Positions 45,042-55,193 are shown, counted from the first letter of the stretch. The stretch: 64,000 nt of DNA from an uncultured Acetobacteraceae bacterium (GCA_946476985.1 CAMKWS010000004.1:62001-126000); one strand, 5' to 3'. The notes: generated from the letters alone by a model not told the origin. Made by a program: numbers and translations.

Positions 45042-45071
45042 AAAAACCCCCGCCTATTATGGAGGCGGGGG
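45042..45071 (-). terminator. Terminator of the etfB-etfA operon
   Basis: CCCCCGCCT/AGGCGGGGG, 9-bp GC-rich stem, 7-base loop, followed on the minus strand by TTTTTG. It lies 19 bases past the etfA stop. Confidence 0.92.
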
Positions 45072-45089
45072 TGATGTATGAAAATGCTC

Positions 45090-46004
45090 TTAAAGAGCTT
45101 TTTCCAAGGCAGGAAGAACCTCAAAGAGATCCCCCACAATGCCGTAATCAGCGACCTTGAAGATAGGGGCATCAGGGTCCAAGTTCACCGCGACAATCAC
45201 GCGACTATCTTTCATACCTGCCAAATGCTGGATAGCGCCAGAAAGCCCCACAGCAATATAGAGCTCTGGTGCAACGATCTTACCTGTCTGGCCAACCTGC
45301 ATTTCGTTTGGCGCAAAGCCGGAGTCAACAGCAGCGCGAGAAGCGCCAATAGCGGCACCAAGCTTATCCGCTACAGGTTCAAGCAAGCTGTGGAAGTTGC
45401 TTTCATCCTTCAGCCCCTTACCACCAGAGATCACCACACGAGCAACTTCTAGTTCTGGGCGATCAGATTCAGTCTGCTCTAGGCGGAGGAAGCTGCTTTT
45501 GCCGTCTTCTGCAGGAGCTTCCAGAACCTCAACAGAGGCAGAGCCACCTTCTTCAGCAACAGGGTCAAAGCTAGAACCACGCACAGTCAGCACTTTAACT
45601 GTATCGCTAGATTGCACAGTCGCTAAAGCGTTGCCAGCATAGATGGGGCGAACAAAAGTGGCCTCATCATTGATCTTCACAACATCAGAGATTGGTTGAA
45701 CATCCAATAAACCCGCAAGGCGTGGGAGGATGTTTTTACCCATGGATGAAGCGGCAGAGAGAATGTGGCTATAAGAGCTGGAAAGAGATGCCAGCAAAGC
45801 GGCTGTTGGCTCAGCCAAGGCACTCTTTAAAGCAGGCACATGTAAAATCTTCCGCACGCCAGCAAGCTTTGCTGCGGCATCAATGCCTTCATTACCGAGG
45901 ATGATGGCATCAACATCGCCAAATTGTGCAGCGGCGGCGAGTGCAGAGCGAGAAGCCTGACGAATCTTGCCGTGTTCGCTTTCAATCAGAACAAGTGCGG
46001 TCAT
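45090..46004 (-). CDS. etfA: Electron transfer flavoprotein alpha subunit
   Basis: A 304-residue subunit that binds FAD and accepts electrons from acyl-CoA and other dehydrogenases. The C-terminal FAD domain has [10 protein letters not shown] near residue 190, [45 protein letters not shown] near 210-255 and [20 protein letters not shown]. It overlaps the etfB stop by one base (TAATG), so the two are translationally coupled. Confidence 0.95.
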   Translation of the reverse strand: MTALVLIESEHGKIRQASRSALAAAAQFGDVDAIILGNEGIDAAAKLAGVRKILHVPALKSALAEPTAALLASLSSSYSHILSAASSMGKNILPRLAGLLDVQPISDVVKINDEATFVRPIYAGNALATVQSSDTVKVLTVRGSSFDPVAEEGGSASVEVLEAPAEDGKSSFLRLEQTESDRPELEVARVVISGGKGLKDESNFHSLLEPVADKLGAAIGASRAAVDSGFAPNEMQVGQTGKIVAPELYIAVGLSGAIQHLAGMKDSRVIVAVNLDPDAPIFKVADYGIVGDLFEVLPALEKAL

Positions 46005-46759
46005 TAGATCACCTTCGCTTCTGTCTTGAGCTTCTCAACCAGCTCTTCCACCGTTTCAACAATGACACCAGCTGTGCGTTCTGGTGGTTCTGCTACGCTC
46101 ACCAATTTCAGGTGGGAGGTTAGATCAACACCGAGAGAGTCTGCTTCAATCGTTTCAAGCGGCTTTTTGCGTGCCTTCATGATGTTAGGCAGGGTCGCAT
46201 AGCGTGGCTCATTTAGGCGGAGGTCTGCGGTAATTACAGCAGGAAGGGAGAGGGAGAGAACTTCCGTTCCACCATCAACTTCGCGAGCAACCTCAACTTT
46301 ACTGTCTGCAACAGTCACCTGGCTGGCGAAGGTGCCTTGTGGCCAACCAAGCTTAGCCGCTAGCATCTGGCCAGTTGCGTTCATATCATCATCAATTGCC
46401 TGCTTGCCCATAGAGACAATGCCAGGATTTTCCCGCTCTACAATGACCTTCAGGAGGTTTGCTACAACGCGCGGTTCAATTTCAGCATCCGTACGGATGA
46501 GAATAGCGCGGTCTGCCCCCATAGCCATGGCTGTACGCAGCACATCTTGCGCTACTTGCGGGCCAATAGTGACAGCAATCACCTCATCAGCCTGGTTTTT
46601 CTCGCGCAGACGGAGCGCTTCTTCAAGCGCGATTTCGTCGAACGGATTCATGGACATTTTCACGCCCTGAGTTTCGACACCGCTGCCATCAGCCGCTACG
46701 CGCGGCTTGATGTTGTAATCAACAACCCGTTTGACGGGGACAAGAACCTTCATGGTCAT
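46004..46759 (-). CDS. etfB: Electron transfer flavoprotein beta subunit
   Basis: A 251-residue partner of EtfA that binds [21 protein letters not shown] at the start, [15 protein letters not shown] near residue 37, [26 protein letters not shown] near 118-142 and [29 protein letters not shown] near 174-200 are the family marks. Two start codons (46759, 46753) lie together. ETF-QO is encoded just upstream on the same strand. Confidence 0.95.
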   Translation of the reverse strand: MTMKVLVPVKRVVDYNIKPRVAADGSGVETQGVKMSMNPFDEIALEEALRLREKNQADEVIAVTIGPQVAQDVLRTAMAMGADRAILIRTDAEIEPRVVANLLKVIVERENPGIVSMGKQAIDDDMNATGQMLAAKLGWPQGTFASQVTVADSKVEVAREVDGGTEVLSLSLPAVITADLRLNEPRYATLPNIMKARKKPLETIEADSLGVDLTSHLKLVSVAEPPERTAGVIVETVEELVEKLKTEAKVI

Positions 46760-46821
46760 CCTTCGTTGCTGTCGCCGCTAAGTAAATCTGCGGGGTAGAA
46801 TATCCCGTCTTTTACGAAATG

Positions 46822-48483
46822 TCACATCCCTACAGGATAATTTGGCCCGCTGGCCCCTTCAGGGGTACACCAGTTAATATTCTGCTCGGGGTCTTTAATA
46901 TCGCAGCTTTTGCAGTGAACACAGTTTTGCGCATTAATGACAAGCTGTTCTTCCTCACCATCCTGGGCGAGTGTTTCATACACACCAGCAGGGCAATAGC
47001 GGCTCTCTGGTGCTGCAAAGCGACCAAGATTGACCTCTTTCCAGACATCCATTTTTGCGACCTGAAGGTGAACAGGCTGGTCTTCATCATGGCTGATATT
47101 GCTCAGGAAGACTGATTCTGGGCGGTTGAAGGTGAGTTTCCCATCCGCTTTGGGGTAGTCAATCTTTGGCGCTTTATCAGCTGGGAGAAGCGTTGCGTTG
47201 TCTGCATGAGGGTGGTGGAGGGTCCAAGGAGCCCGCCCACGGAAGATCATGCTATCAATGCCACTATAAAGCGCACCGCCAATCATCCCCCAACGTGAGA
47301 AGGAAGGACGAATATTGCGCGCCGCATAAAGTTCTTGCCATAGCCATGAGGAACGTAGGCGGTCCATATAGCTATCGGCTTCTGGCTGTTCGTTCTTTAG
47401 TGCTTCTAGCACAGCATCCGCAGCGATGATGCCAGACTTCATAGAGGTATGGATGCCCTTAATTTTGGGCATATTGAGGAAGCCTGCGGAATCACCTGTT
47501 AACACTCCACCGGGGAAGACTGGGTGCGGGAGGGATTGAATTCCGCCTTCTGAAATGGCTCGTGCGCCGTAAATAATGCGGCGTCCACCTTCGAAGTGGG
47601 GCTTAAAAGCAGGGTGTTGTTTGGTGCGCTGCATTTCCTCAAATGGGGAAAGCCATGGGTTACGGTAGTCCAGCGCTGTGATGAAACCATATGCCACAAG
47701 GTTTTCACCAAAATGGTAAAGGAAGGCCCCACCATAAGTGTGTGTATCTAGCGGCCACCCAAAGCTATGCTGCACAAAGCCAGGGCGGTGGTTTTCTGCG
47801 GGGATCTCCCATACCTCTTTAATACCAAGGCCGAAGGTTTGTGGCTCAGCATTCTTGCGGAGATCGAATGTAGCCATAGCTTTTTTGCTAAGAGAACCTC
47901 GTGCGCCTTCGGAAAGGATGGTTTGCTTAGCACGAAGGATCATTCCTGGTGTGAAGTCTGGCTTATGCTGCCCATCACGGTTGATGCCCATATCTCCAGT
48001 GATGACGCCGCAGACTTTACCATCTTCAATAAAGAGATCAGCACCAGAGAAGCCAGGATAAATCTCAACCCCTAAGGCCTCAGCCTGTTCGCCTAACCAG
48101 CGGCAAAGTTCTCCAAGGGAGATGACATAATTGCCACGGTTATCCATCTGCGGCATGAGCATATGCAGTGCTGGGATAGGTAGGGCAGATTTTTTTGTGA
48201 GATAAAGCAGCTTTTCGTCACTGACAGGTGTTTTTAGTGGGGCGCCACGCTCTTTCCAATCTGGGAAGAGCTCTTCCAGCGTGCGTGGCTCAAGCACAGC
48301 ACCAGAAACAATGTGTGCGCCAATCTCACTGCCTTTCTCAAGGAGGCAGACAGAGAGGTCGGGGTTTTCCTGTCGTAAGCGGATCGCTGCGGTTAGACCA
48401 GAGGGCCCCCCACCTACGATAACGACATCAAAAGCCATTTCATCACGTTCGATGGCCGTACTATCGTTTGAAGGCTGTGTCAT
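46822..48483 (-). CDS. Electron transfer flavoprotein-ubiquinone oxidoreductase
   Basis: A 553-residue membrane-bound flavoprotein passing electrons from ETF to ubiquinone. FAD-binding VVIVGGGPSGLTAAIRL lies near residue 21, and FPGGVLTGDSAGFLNMPKIKG near 330. The C-terminal [4Fe-4S] site is CVHCKSCDIKDPEQNINWC, beginning near residue 520. The ATG at 48483 has AGGAG 5 bases upstream. With etfB-etfA downstream it forms a full ETF-to-quinone route, useful to an obligately aerobic organism. Confidence 0.95.
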   Translation of the reverse strand: MTQPSNDSTAIERDEMAFDVVIVGGGPSGLTAAIRLRQENPDLSVCLLEKGSEIGAHIVSGAVLEPRTLEELFPDWKERGAPLKTPVSDEKLLYLTKKSALPIPALHMLMPQMDNRGNYVISLGELCRWLGEQAEALGVEIYPGFSGADLFIEDGKVCGVITGDMGINRDGQHKPDFTPGMILRAKQTILSEGARGSLSKKAMATFDLRKNAEPQTFGLGIKEVWEIPAENHRPGFVQHSFGWPLDTHTYGGAFLYHFGENLVAYGFITALDYRNPWLSPFEEMQRTKQHPAFKPHFEGGRRIIYGARAISEGGIQSLPHPVFPGGVLTGDSAGFLNMPKIKGIHTSMKSGIIAADAVLEALKNEQPEADSYMDRLRSSWLWQELYAARNIRPSFSRWGMIGGALYSGIDSMIFRGRAPWTLHHPHADNATLLPADKAPKIDYPKADGKLTFNRPESVFLSNISHDEDQPVHLQVAKMDVWKEVNLGRFAAPESRYCPAGVYETLAQDGEEEQLVINAQNCVHCKSCDIKDPEQNINWCTPEGASGPNYPVGM

Positions 48484-48532
48484 GGGGTCTCCTACCAATC
48501 TATACGAAGCGTTAAGAGTTTTTTAATGTATC

Positions 48533-49228
48533 TCACCCTTTACGGGTGAAGGTCCAGTAAAAAGGCTGCCGCCCTTCACGGAAGGCTTTAGCCTCATAAC
48601 GTGTGGGTGACCATCCTTCAGGCCGTTCCAAGGCTGGAGGAGGAGCCTCAAAATAATCTTGTTGGCTCATCACCTCTGTGACCCACTCTTGATATACAGG
48701 GTGGTCACTCGCAACGCGCCATACAGCACCAGGTTTTAGTAGGCGGGCCATTTGTTTGATATTTTCAGGATGGATAAAGCGCCGTTTTGCATGGCGGGCT
48801 TTTGGCCATGGGTCAGGGAACATCAGGTATGCACGGTCTAAGCATCTATCCGGAAGATCCCGCAGGAGTGGGCGTGCATCTTCAGCCCATAGGCGTAAAT
48901 TATCCGGCCCGGTTGCTGTAGCTTCTTCCCCTTCAGGAATAATACGAGAAAGTAGAGAGCAAACGCCGTTATCAAATACCTCAGAGGCGATATATCCTAC
49001 ATCTGGGTGTCGCTCAGCTTGGTCAGCAGCGTGCTCACCGCCGCCAAAGCCAACCTCTAGGAATAAACGAGAAACAGGTTTGCCAAAGCCTTCAAGAGGG
49101 GCTGACGTGTTACGAAAATGAACACGTGGCAAAGCTTCATCCAGCAAGCGCTGTTGGCGTGGACGAAGAGGATGACCGCGTTGGCGGCCATAGAGGCGTT
49201 CTGGTTGGGGTTTGATATCGTCTAGCAA
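48533..49228 (-). CDS. trmB: tRNA (guanine-N7-)-methyltransferase
   Basis: A 231-residue SAM-dependent enzyme making m7G46 in tRNA. RLYGRQRGHPLRPRQQRLLDEALP at the start and LEVGFGGGEH near residue 56 (SAM loop), YLMFPDPWPKARHAKRRFIHP near 133-153 and a C-terminal TRYEAKAFREGRQPFYWTF are diagnostic. The initiation codon is a TTG with no visible ribosome site, directly after a stop in the same frame, so the start cannot be further upstream. metK, which supplies SAM, lies just before it. Confidence 0.93.
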   Translation of the reverse strand: MLDDIKPQPERLYGRQRGHPLRPRQQRLLDEALPRVHFRNTSAPLEGFGKPVSRLFLEVGFGGGEHAADQAERHPDVGYIASEVFDNGVCSLLSRIIPEGEEATATGPDNLRLWAEDARPLLRDLPDRCLDRAYLMFPDPWPKARHAKRRFIHPENIKQMARLLKPGAVWRVASDHPVYQEWVTEVMSQQDYFEAPPPALERPEGWSPTRYEAKAFREGRQPFYWTFTRKG

Positions 49229-49254
49229 CGGAGGTCACACAGTTAGAAGATGGC

Positions 49255-49300
49255 AAAAAGCCCCCACCGCTCTATGCGCCACGGCGCAGAGGGAAGGGGC
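49255..49300 (-). terminator. Terminator downstream of metK
   Basis: On the minus strand an outer GCCCC/GGGGGC stem encloses CTC-TGCGC-CGTG-GCGCA-TA-GAG and is followed by TTTTTG. It lies between the metK stop and the trmB start, so trmB relies on read-through or its own promoter. Confidence 0.68.
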
Positions 49301-49344
49301 CTTTCGGCTGAGAAGGGGGCGATAAATGCCCCCAAGGAGGATAA

Positions 49345-50529
49345 TTAGCGGTTAAGCGCGCTTTTCAGCGTGTCAGCCAGGTCTGTATTCTCCCATGTGA
49401 AGTTATCCAGAGCTGGGTCTGGCACACGGCCAAAGTGACCATAAGATGCCGTCTTAGTATAGATAGGACGGTTCAGACGCAGATGCTCGCGAATGCCACG
49501 TGGGGAGAGATCAATGATCTCATTCAGAAGGGTGCCGAGGCGCACTTCATCAACATCTTTACCGGATCCATCAAGATCTACATAGACAGATAATGGACGG
49601 GAGACGCCAATAGCGTAGCTCAACTGAATGGTGCAGCGATCTGCTAGGTCAGCGGCGACAACATTCTTCGCAAGATAGCGGGCGGCATAAGCTGCTGAGC
49701 GGTCTACCTTGGTTGGATCTTTACCAGAGAATGCCCCACCACCATGAGGTGCAGCGCCACCATAAGTATCTACAATAATCTTACGCCCTGTCAGGCCAGC
49801 ATCACCATCTGGTCCGCCAATGACGAAGTTACCTGTTGGGTTCACATAGAACTCATGTTCCGGGCACATCCAGCCTTCAGGTAAGACTTCACGCACAGTT
49901 TCACGCACCATCTCACGGATGGTGTTTTGGCGCATACCTTCGACATGCTGTGTGGAGACAACGATGGATGTTGCGCCGACAGGCTTGCCGTCTACATAGC
50001 GCAGTGTTACCTGGCTTTTTGCATCAGGTAGGAGGCCAACACCACGAGCATCGCCTTGTTTGCGATAGTCGCGGATGCGCTCCAGAATGCTTTGTGCATA
50101 GAAGAGAGGAGCGGGCATAAGCTCATCGGTCTCACGTGTTGCGAAACCGAACATGATGCCTTGGTCGCCTGCGCCTTCATCTTTGTCGCCAGCACTATCA
50201 ACGCCAACAGCAATATCAGCGGACTGTGCATGGAGATAAGATGTAATATCAGCGTGTTTCCAAGAGAAACCTTCTTGGTCGTACCCGATATCTTTAATAG
50301 CATCGCGGGCACGGTCAATGAGTGTGTCTTCAACAGCCTTAGGGCCGCGGACCTCACCAGCTAGAATAACACGATTGGTGGTAACCAGCGTTTCACAGGC
50401 TACACGGGCCTCTGGGTCAGCTTCCAGATAGGCATCGAGCACTGTATCAGAAATGCGGTCTGCTACTTTATCAGGATGACCTTCGGAAACGGATTCAGAA
50501 GTAAAAAGAAAATCGCCGTGATTGCGCAC
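49345..50529 (-). CDS. metK: S-adenosylmethionine synthetase
   Basis: A 394-residue enzyme making SAM from methionine and [23 protein letters not shown] at the start, [12 protein letters not shown] near residue 120, [33 protein letters not shown] near 255-288 and the final YGHFGR region are conserved. The start codon is GTG (50529), with GAGGT 8 bases upstream. A terminator-like hairpin with T6 lies about 30 bases before the start. Confidence 0.96.
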   Translation of the reverse strand: MRNHGDFLFTSESVSEGHPDKVADRISDTVLDAYLEADPEARVACETLVTTNRVILAGEVRGPKAVEDTLIDRARDAIKDIGYDQEGFSWKHADITSYLHAQSADIAVGVDSAGDKDEGAGDQGIMFGFATRETDELMPAPLFYAQSILERIRDYRKQGDARGVGLLPDAKSQVTLRYVDGKPVGATSIVVSTQHVEGMRQNTIREMVRETVREVLPEGWMCPEHEFYVNPTGNFVIGGPDGDAGLTGRKIIVDTYGGAAPHGGGAFSGKDPTKVDRSAAYAARYLAKNVVAADLADRCTIQLSYAIGVSRPLSVYVDLDGSGKDVDEVRLGTLLNEIIDLSPRGIREHLRLNRPIYTKTASYGHFGRVPDPALDNFTWENTDLADTLKSALNR

Positions 50530-50557
50530 TCAGGGACCTCGCAGGGAATGAGTGGTG

Positions 50558-50579
50558 AAAAAAGGCTGCCCCTGCCGCC
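50558..50579 (-). promoter_or_regulatory. Terminator-like hairpin in the metK leader (attenuator candidate)
   Basis: GGCGGC-AGGG-GCAGCC (one G-A mismatch) followed directly by TTTTTT on the minus strand, 28 bases before the metK GTG. A further hairpin GCCGA/TCGGC lies upstream at 50621-50636. This arrangement is that of an attenuator or expression platform; I could not assign an aptamer. Confidence 0.55.
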
Positions 50580-50738
50580 AAAAGGCACAAGTGACAGAAC
50601 ATAGAAGCTATACCGCTTGGCCGAAAATGCTCGGCAGGTCAAGAGGAAGCACTGTTTCGTATTCTAAACGATTCTGCTTCACCCCTTGAGAGGCAGCGAT
50701 TTTTTGGAAGATGTTTTTCTTTTTCACATTTAAAGACA

Positions 50739-50776
50739 CAGGCAATTCTGCTGTAAAAATACGGCAAAATTGCCTG
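50739..50776 (-). other. Long hairpin downstream of dapB
   Basis: CAGGCAATT/AATTGCCTG outer 9-bp stem with inner GC/GC and GTA/TAC pairs and an A4 loop, 16 bases past the dapB stop. No proper T-run follows, so termination is possible but not assured. Confidence 0.55.
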
Positions 50777-50792
50777 CATTAAGGGGTGAGTT

Positions 50793-51548
50793 TTACCCCT
50801 TTAGAGCGTCTTCCATGCCGTAAAGGCCAATAGAACGCTGAGGTTGGCTAAGCCAATGTGCTGCTTTTAGAGCGCCGCGTGCAAAGACACGGCGGTCGAG
50901 TGCGCGGTGGGAGAGGGAGATTTCTTCGTCGGCGGCGAAGAAGCAGAGCTCATGCTCACCAATCACTTGCCCCCCACGGAGAGAAGCAAAACCAATAGCA
51001 CCGTCGGGGCGTTTACCGTTTTGGTCGAGCCGTTTTACGCTTTCAAAATCATCGCCCCGGCCCTTTGCAACTGCTCGCCCGATGGCAAGAGCCGTGCCGG
51101 ATGGTGCATCGAGCTTCTGGCGGTGATGTGCCTCGACAATTTCAGCATCATAGTCTGGCAAGGCAGCTCCAAGCTGGCGGGCTAGGGAGAGCAGCATGGT
51201 CAAAGCTGGTGAGAAGTTAGCTGCTTGAAGAACAGCGATCTTCTGTGAGGCGTCGTGCACAGCTTGCTGAGCAGCTTTATCGAGCCCCGTTGTGCCGAGA
51301 ACCCACGCACACTTGCCTGCAGCGAATGCTTTGGCGTGCTGGGCTACAAGGCTGGCATGGCTGACATCAATAATGACATCACATTGTTCAGCTAAGGCGT
51401 GCGGGTCTGTGATGATATTGCGTGTGGCATCTGCTGTGCGGGACAGCCCGCCAACGAGCAGCTCTCCAGCCTCCTCAGCGCATAAAGCGCCAAGGCGACC
51501 CGTAATGCCTGCAATACCAATGCGAGGGGAGGATGGTGTTGCTGTCAT
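50793..51548 (-). CDS. dapB: 4-hydroxy-tetrahydrodipicolinate reductase
   Basis: A 251-residue NAD(P)H reductase of the diaminopimelate/lysine pathway. The N-terminal nucleotide motif is GIAGITGRLG near residue 11; GTTGLD near 86; the diagnostic EAHHRQKLDAPSGTAL lies near 140-155. It starts 6 bases after the dnaJ stop, so dnaJ and dapB share a transcript, as in other alphaproteobacteria. Confidence 0.95.
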   Translation of the reverse strand: MTATPSSPRIGIAGITGRLGALCAEEAGELLVGGLSRTADATRNIITDPHALAEQCDVIIDVSHASLVAQHAKAFAAGKCAWVLGTTGLDKAAQQAVHDASQKIAVLQAANFSPALTMLLSLARQLGAALPDYDAEIVEAHHRQKLDAPSGTALAIGRAVAKGRGDDFESVKRLDQNGKRPDGAIGFASLRGGQVIGEHELCFFAADEEISLSHRALDRRVFARGALKAAHWLSQPQRSIGLYGMEDALKG

Positions 51549-51554
51549 GAGTGT

Positions 51555-52694
51555 TTACCGATCCAGAAATTTCTTCACGCGCGCAAAGAAGCCTTCATGC
51601 TCAGGGCTGGCTTTGCTGGGGTCATCAATCTCGTTTTCGAACTCTTCTAACAGCTCACGTTGGCGTTTTGTGAGGTGGTTAGGTGTCTCGACGGTGATGC
51701 GGATATACATATCCCCCCGTGCGCTTGAATGTAGCACGGAGAAGCCCTTACCGCGTAGGCGGAATGTTTCACCTGTCTGTGTTCCAGCGGGGATGCGCAC
51801 TGTTGTGCGGCCACCATCAATGATGGGCACTTCAATCTCATCACCCAAAGCGGCCTGGGTCATGCGGAGTGGAACACGACAATAGATATTGGCACCGTCG
51901 CGCTCAAAGAGGTTGTGGCTATCAACCGAGACGAGGACATAAAGATCACCCGGTTGCACCCCATTGCCGCCAGCTTCACCTTTACCGGAGAGGCGTAGGC
52001 GTGTGCCATCTTCGATCCCTGCGGGAATGGAGACAGAGACACTTTCTTGGCTGGCTTCCGTGCCGCTGCCGTGACAGCTATGGCATGGGTCGCTTACAGT
52101 TTGTCCAGCACCATGACAGGTTGGGCAGGGGCGTTCGACCACAAAGAAGCCCTGCTGCACGCGCACAGCACCTTGGCCGTGACATGTCTGGCAGGTGCTT
52201 TTGCTGGCTTTAGGGTCTGCTGAGCCGGAGCCGTTACAGCTAGAGCATGCTTTACGGGTTTGCACATCAACCGTTTTACGGACGCCTGAGAAGGCTTCTG
52301 TTAGGCTGATAGTGACCTGAACCTGAATATCCTCAGCGCTGCGTTGCTGGCGACCGCGACGGCCTCCCATATTGAACATTTGCTCGAAGATATCGCCAAG
52401 GCCGCCAGCGTCAAAACCGCCAAAGCCTCCACCAAATCCGCCGCCAGCGCCACCGCCCATGCCGCCTTCAAATGCGTCATGCCCAAAGCGGTCATAAGCT
52501 GCACGTTTTTGCTCATCTTTCAGCACATCATAAGCGGCGCTGATCTCTTTAAACTTTTTTTCTGCGTCTTCATCACCCGGGTTGCGGTCGGGGTGATAGC
52601 GCATTGCGAGCTTGCGGTACGCTTTTTTAATTTCGTCACCGCTTGCAGTGCGAGAGACGCTAAGCGTCTCATAATAATCAACTCGTGTAGCCAT
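51555..52694 (-). CDS. dnaJ: Chaperone DnaJ
   Basis: A 379-residue type I J-protein that stimulates DnaK. The J domain has HPD near residue 34, followed by a Gly/Phe-rich linker (GGGAGGGFGGGFGGF, ~78-96), four CxxCxGxG zinc motifs (CSSCNGSG, CQTCHGQG, CPTCHGAG, CHSCHGSG, ~145-215) and the C-terminal substrate domains. GAGGAT lies 4 bases before the ATG. Two hairpins separate it from dnaK. Confidence 0.97.
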   Translation of the reverse strand: MATRVDYYETLSVSRTASGDEIKKAYRKLAMRYHPDRNPGDEDAEKKFKEISAAYDVLKDEQKRAAYDRFGHDAFEGGMGGGAGGGFGGGFGGFDAGGLGDIFEQMFNMGGRRGRQQRSAEDIQVQVTISLTEAFSGVRKTVDVQTRKACSSCNGSGSADPKASKSTCQTCHGQGAVRVQQGFFVVERPCPTCHGAGQTVSDPCHSCHGSGTEASQESVSVSIPAGIEDGTRLRLSGKGEAGGNGVQPGDLYVLVSVDSHNLFERDGANIYCRVPLRMTQAALGDEIEVPIIDGGRTTVRIPAGTQTGETFRLRGKGFSVLHSSARGDMYIRITVETPNHLTKRQRELLEEFENEIDDPSKASPEHEGFFARVKKFLDR

Positions 52695-52815
52695 GGTGAT
52701 CCTCAGTCATGCAGATGAGCGGGCATTTAGAAGAAGGGGCCCCGGGCAGATTGGTCAGAGACGCACGCATAAAAGCGGCGACGGGGTAAGCAATAGAGCC
52801 TCGGGTGCTTTATGT

Positions 52816-52894
52816 AAAAAGGGCGTCTGCCCCGTTTTAAAGGAAACAGACGCCAATCGCAAAGCAGGCCTTAGGCCGGAGAGATCCGGCCTAA
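52816..52894 (-). terminator. Two hairpins between dnaK and dnaJ, the second a terminator
   Basis: Past dnaK the transcript can form TTAGGCCGGA/TCCGGCCTAA (10-bp perfect, 52871-52894), then GGCGTCTG/CAGACGCC (52822-52854) followed by CTTTTT. The second is a plausible intrinsic terminator that would lower dnaJ relative to dnaK. Confidence 0.7.
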
Positions 52895-52916
52895 GAAGGA
52901 GCCTGTATCTCCCCGA

Positions 52917-54824
52917 TTACTTCTTTTTCTTGTCGTCAACGTCTTCAAATTCAGCGTCAACAACATCTTCTTCAGCTTTGCTGCCAGCCTGGCCTGCGGC
53001 ACCTTCTGTGCCTTGGCCTTCAGATGCCTGATAAGCAGCCTGGCCAACCTTCATAGCAGCTTGGGTCAGACGCTCGCTGGCGCTCTTGATGGCTTCAGCA
53101 TCTTCGCCGCCCAGTGCTTCACGAGCTGCCTTGATGGCTTCTTCAGCTTCGCTCTTATCAGCTTCTGGAACTTTGTCCCCAGCTTCAGAGATGGTTTTCT
53201 CTGTCTGGTGGATCATCGCTTCAGTGCTGTTGCGCAGGTCCACAAGCTCACGGCGGGCTTTGTCGGCTGTTGCGTTTGCTTCAGCTTCCTTAACCATACG
53301 ATCGATGTCTTCATCAGACAGACCACCAGATGCCTGAATGCGGATCTGCTGTTCTTTGCCTGTTGCTTTATCCTTAGCGGATACGTTGACGATGCCGTTA
53401 GCGTCGATATCGAATGTCACTTCAATCTGAGGCACGCCGCGTGGAGCTGGTGCGATGCCTGTCAGGTCGAAGTTACCCAGCAGTTTGTTATCTGCTGCCA
53501 TTTCGCGCTCGCCTTGGAAGACCTTAATGGTCACAGCAGGCTGATTGTCTTCCGCAGTAGAGAATGTCTGGCTCTTCTTTGTCGGGATTGTCGTGTTACG
53601 ATCAATCAAACGTGTGAAGACACCGCCCAGTGTCTCAATACCGAGGGAAAGAGGCGTCACATCGAGCAGGAGGACGTCTTTCACGTCACCCTGAAGCACA
53701 GCACCCTGCACAGCCGCACCGATCGCCACAACTTCATCTGGGTTCACGTTGCGTGCTGGTTCACGGCCAAAGAACTCTTTAACGCTCTCAATGACCTTCG
53801 GCATACGGGTCATACCACCAACGAGGATCACGTCATTGATCTCGTTTGCGCTCAGACCAGCATCTTTAAGAGCTTTACGGCATGGCTCAAGGGAGCGTTT
53901 GATCAGCTCTTCAACCAGGCTTTCTAGTTTTGCACGGCTAAGCTTAACGACCAGGTGTTTTGGTCCGGATGCATCAGCAGTGATGAAGGGCAGGTTAACT
54001 TCGGTCTCTTTAGCAGAGGAAAGTTCAATCTTAGCTTTCTCAGCAGCTTCTTTGAGGCGCTGTAGAGCCATTTTATCGGAGCGAAGGTCAAGACCCTGCT
54101 CTTTTTTAAACTCATCTGCCAGATAATCGATGATTTTATTATCGAAATCTTCACCGCCGAGGAAGGTATCACCATTGGTGGATTTCACTTCAATCACACC
54201 ATCGGAGATTTCCAGAATGGAGATATCGAATGTACCACCACCAAGGTCATACACAGCCACATGGCCGGAATCGCCTTTTTCAAGACCATAAGCCAGAGCA
54301 GCAGCTGTTGGTTCGTTGATGATACGTTTAACATCTAGCCCAGCAATACGGCCAGCATCACGTGTTGCCTGACGCTGAGCATCGTTAAAGTAAGCTGGAA
54401 CAGTAATGACGGCTTCAGTAACTTTTTCGCCTAGATAAGCCTCTGCTGTTTCTTTCATCTTGCCGAGAACGAAAGCAGAGATCTGAGATGGGGCGTAGTT
54501 TTCGCCGCGTGCGCGGACCCAAGCATCGCCGTTATCACCCTTAACGATCTCATAAGGCACCATGTCCTTATCTTTGGAGACTGTTGGGTCATCAAAGCGG
54601 CGGCCGATCAGGCGCTTAACGGCATAAAGCGTGTTCGTTGGGTTTGTGACGGCCTGACGTTTTGCGGCTTGGCCGACCAAACGCTCGCCATTTTCTGTAA
54701 AGGCAATGATGGATGGCGTGGTGCGGGCACCTTCGCTGTTCTCAATAACCTTTGTTTCATTGCCTTCACGAACGGCAACGCAGGAGTTGGTCGTTCCGAG
54801 GTCGATACCAATAATCTTACCCAT
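52917..54824 (-). CDS. dnaK: Molecular chaperone DnaK (Hsp70)
   Basis: A 635-residue Hsp70. N-terminal [13 protein letters not shown] at residue 5, [15 protein letters not shown] near 195 and [10 protein letters not shown] near 338 are the three family signatures. The linker [19 protein letters not shown] near 387 joins the substrate domain, and a charged lid ends in a DKKKK-type tail rather than the enterobacterial EEVxD. AAAAGGAC precedes the ATG. A heat-shock-type promoter lies about 140 bases upstream, with hairpins in the leader. Confidence 0.98.
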   Translation of the reverse strand: MGKIIGIDLGTTNSCVAVREGNETKVIENSEGARTTPSIIAFTENGERLVGQAAKRQAVTNPTNTLYAVKRLIGRRFDDPTVSKDKDMVPYEIVKGDNGDAWVRARGENYAPSQISAFVLGKMKETAEAYLGEKVTEAVITVPAYFNDAQRQATRDAGRIAGLDVKRIINEPTAAALAYGLEKGDSGHVAVYDLGGGTFDISILEISDGVIEVKSTNGDTFLGGEDFDNKIIDYLADEFKKEQGLDLRSDKMALQRLKEAAEKAKIELSSAKETEVNLPFITADASGPKHLVVKLSRAKLESLVEELIKRSLEPCRKALKDAGLSANEINDVILVGGMTRMPKVIESVKEFFGREPARNVNPDEVVAIGAAVQGAVLQGDVKDVLLLDVTPLSLGIETLGGVFTRLIDRNTTIPTKKSQTFSTAEDNQPAVTIKVFQGEREMAADNKLLGNFDLTGIAPAPRGVPQIEVTFDIDANGIVNVSAKDKATGKEQQIRIQASGGLSDEDIDRMVKEAEANATADKARRELVDLRNSTEAMIHQTEKTISEAGDKVPEADKSEAEEAIKAAREALGGEDAEAIKSASERLTQAAMKVGQAAYQASEGQGTEGAAGQAGSKAEEDVVDAEFEDVDDKKKK

Positions 54825-54874
54825 GAATGTCTGTCCTTTTCAGCGGCTCAGCCCAACCCCCTCAAGGCATCGAA

Positions 54875-54939
54875 CTGAACCCTATGTGACGGTTCAGGTG
54901 GGAAAGTCTGGCAGCCTATCAGAGACGCCATCAGGCTGC
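54875..54939 (-). other. Two hairpins in the dnaK 5' leader
   Basis: CTGAACC/GGTTCAG (54875-54897, 9-base loop) and GCAGCCT/AGGCTGC (54911-54939, 15-base loop) lie between the predicted promoter and the dnaK ribosome site. They could tune mRNA stability or translation. Confidence 0.45.
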
Positions 54940-54959
54940 TTTACTGTCCCTGCCTTCCG

Positions 54960-54988
54960 ATCTAAGGAGGATGATGCGGTCTTTCAAG
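54960..54988 (-). promoter_or_regulatory. RpoH (sigma-32) type promoter of dnaK
   Basis: Minus strand CTTG (54985-54988), an 18-base spacer, then CTTAGAT (54960-54966). This fits the alphaproteobacterial RpoH form CTTG-N17/18-CYTATnT with one mismatch. Confidence 0.6.
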
Positions 54989-55193
54989 GGTTTTGTGAAC
55001 AAAGTTAGTGCAATTTTCTTTAATAATTATGGTTGCGCTTTTGGCACGATGGGCCTTTCCTCTATAGTAGTCTTCGCTTACTATTACTTAACTAGCTGTT
55101 TCTGCGGGAGTGTGTCCTCTGTCTTGCTTGTCATATCTGCTCCAGAAGCTGAATGTTCTCATCTTGTCTTCATATATAGGGAAGCAGGTAGGA

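Noticed and set aside
53013..53927. 304-codon open frame on the plus strand opposite dnaK
   Set aside because: dnaK is certain on the minus strand. Long antisense frames opposite dnaK are a known codon-bias artefact, and this one has no family motif.
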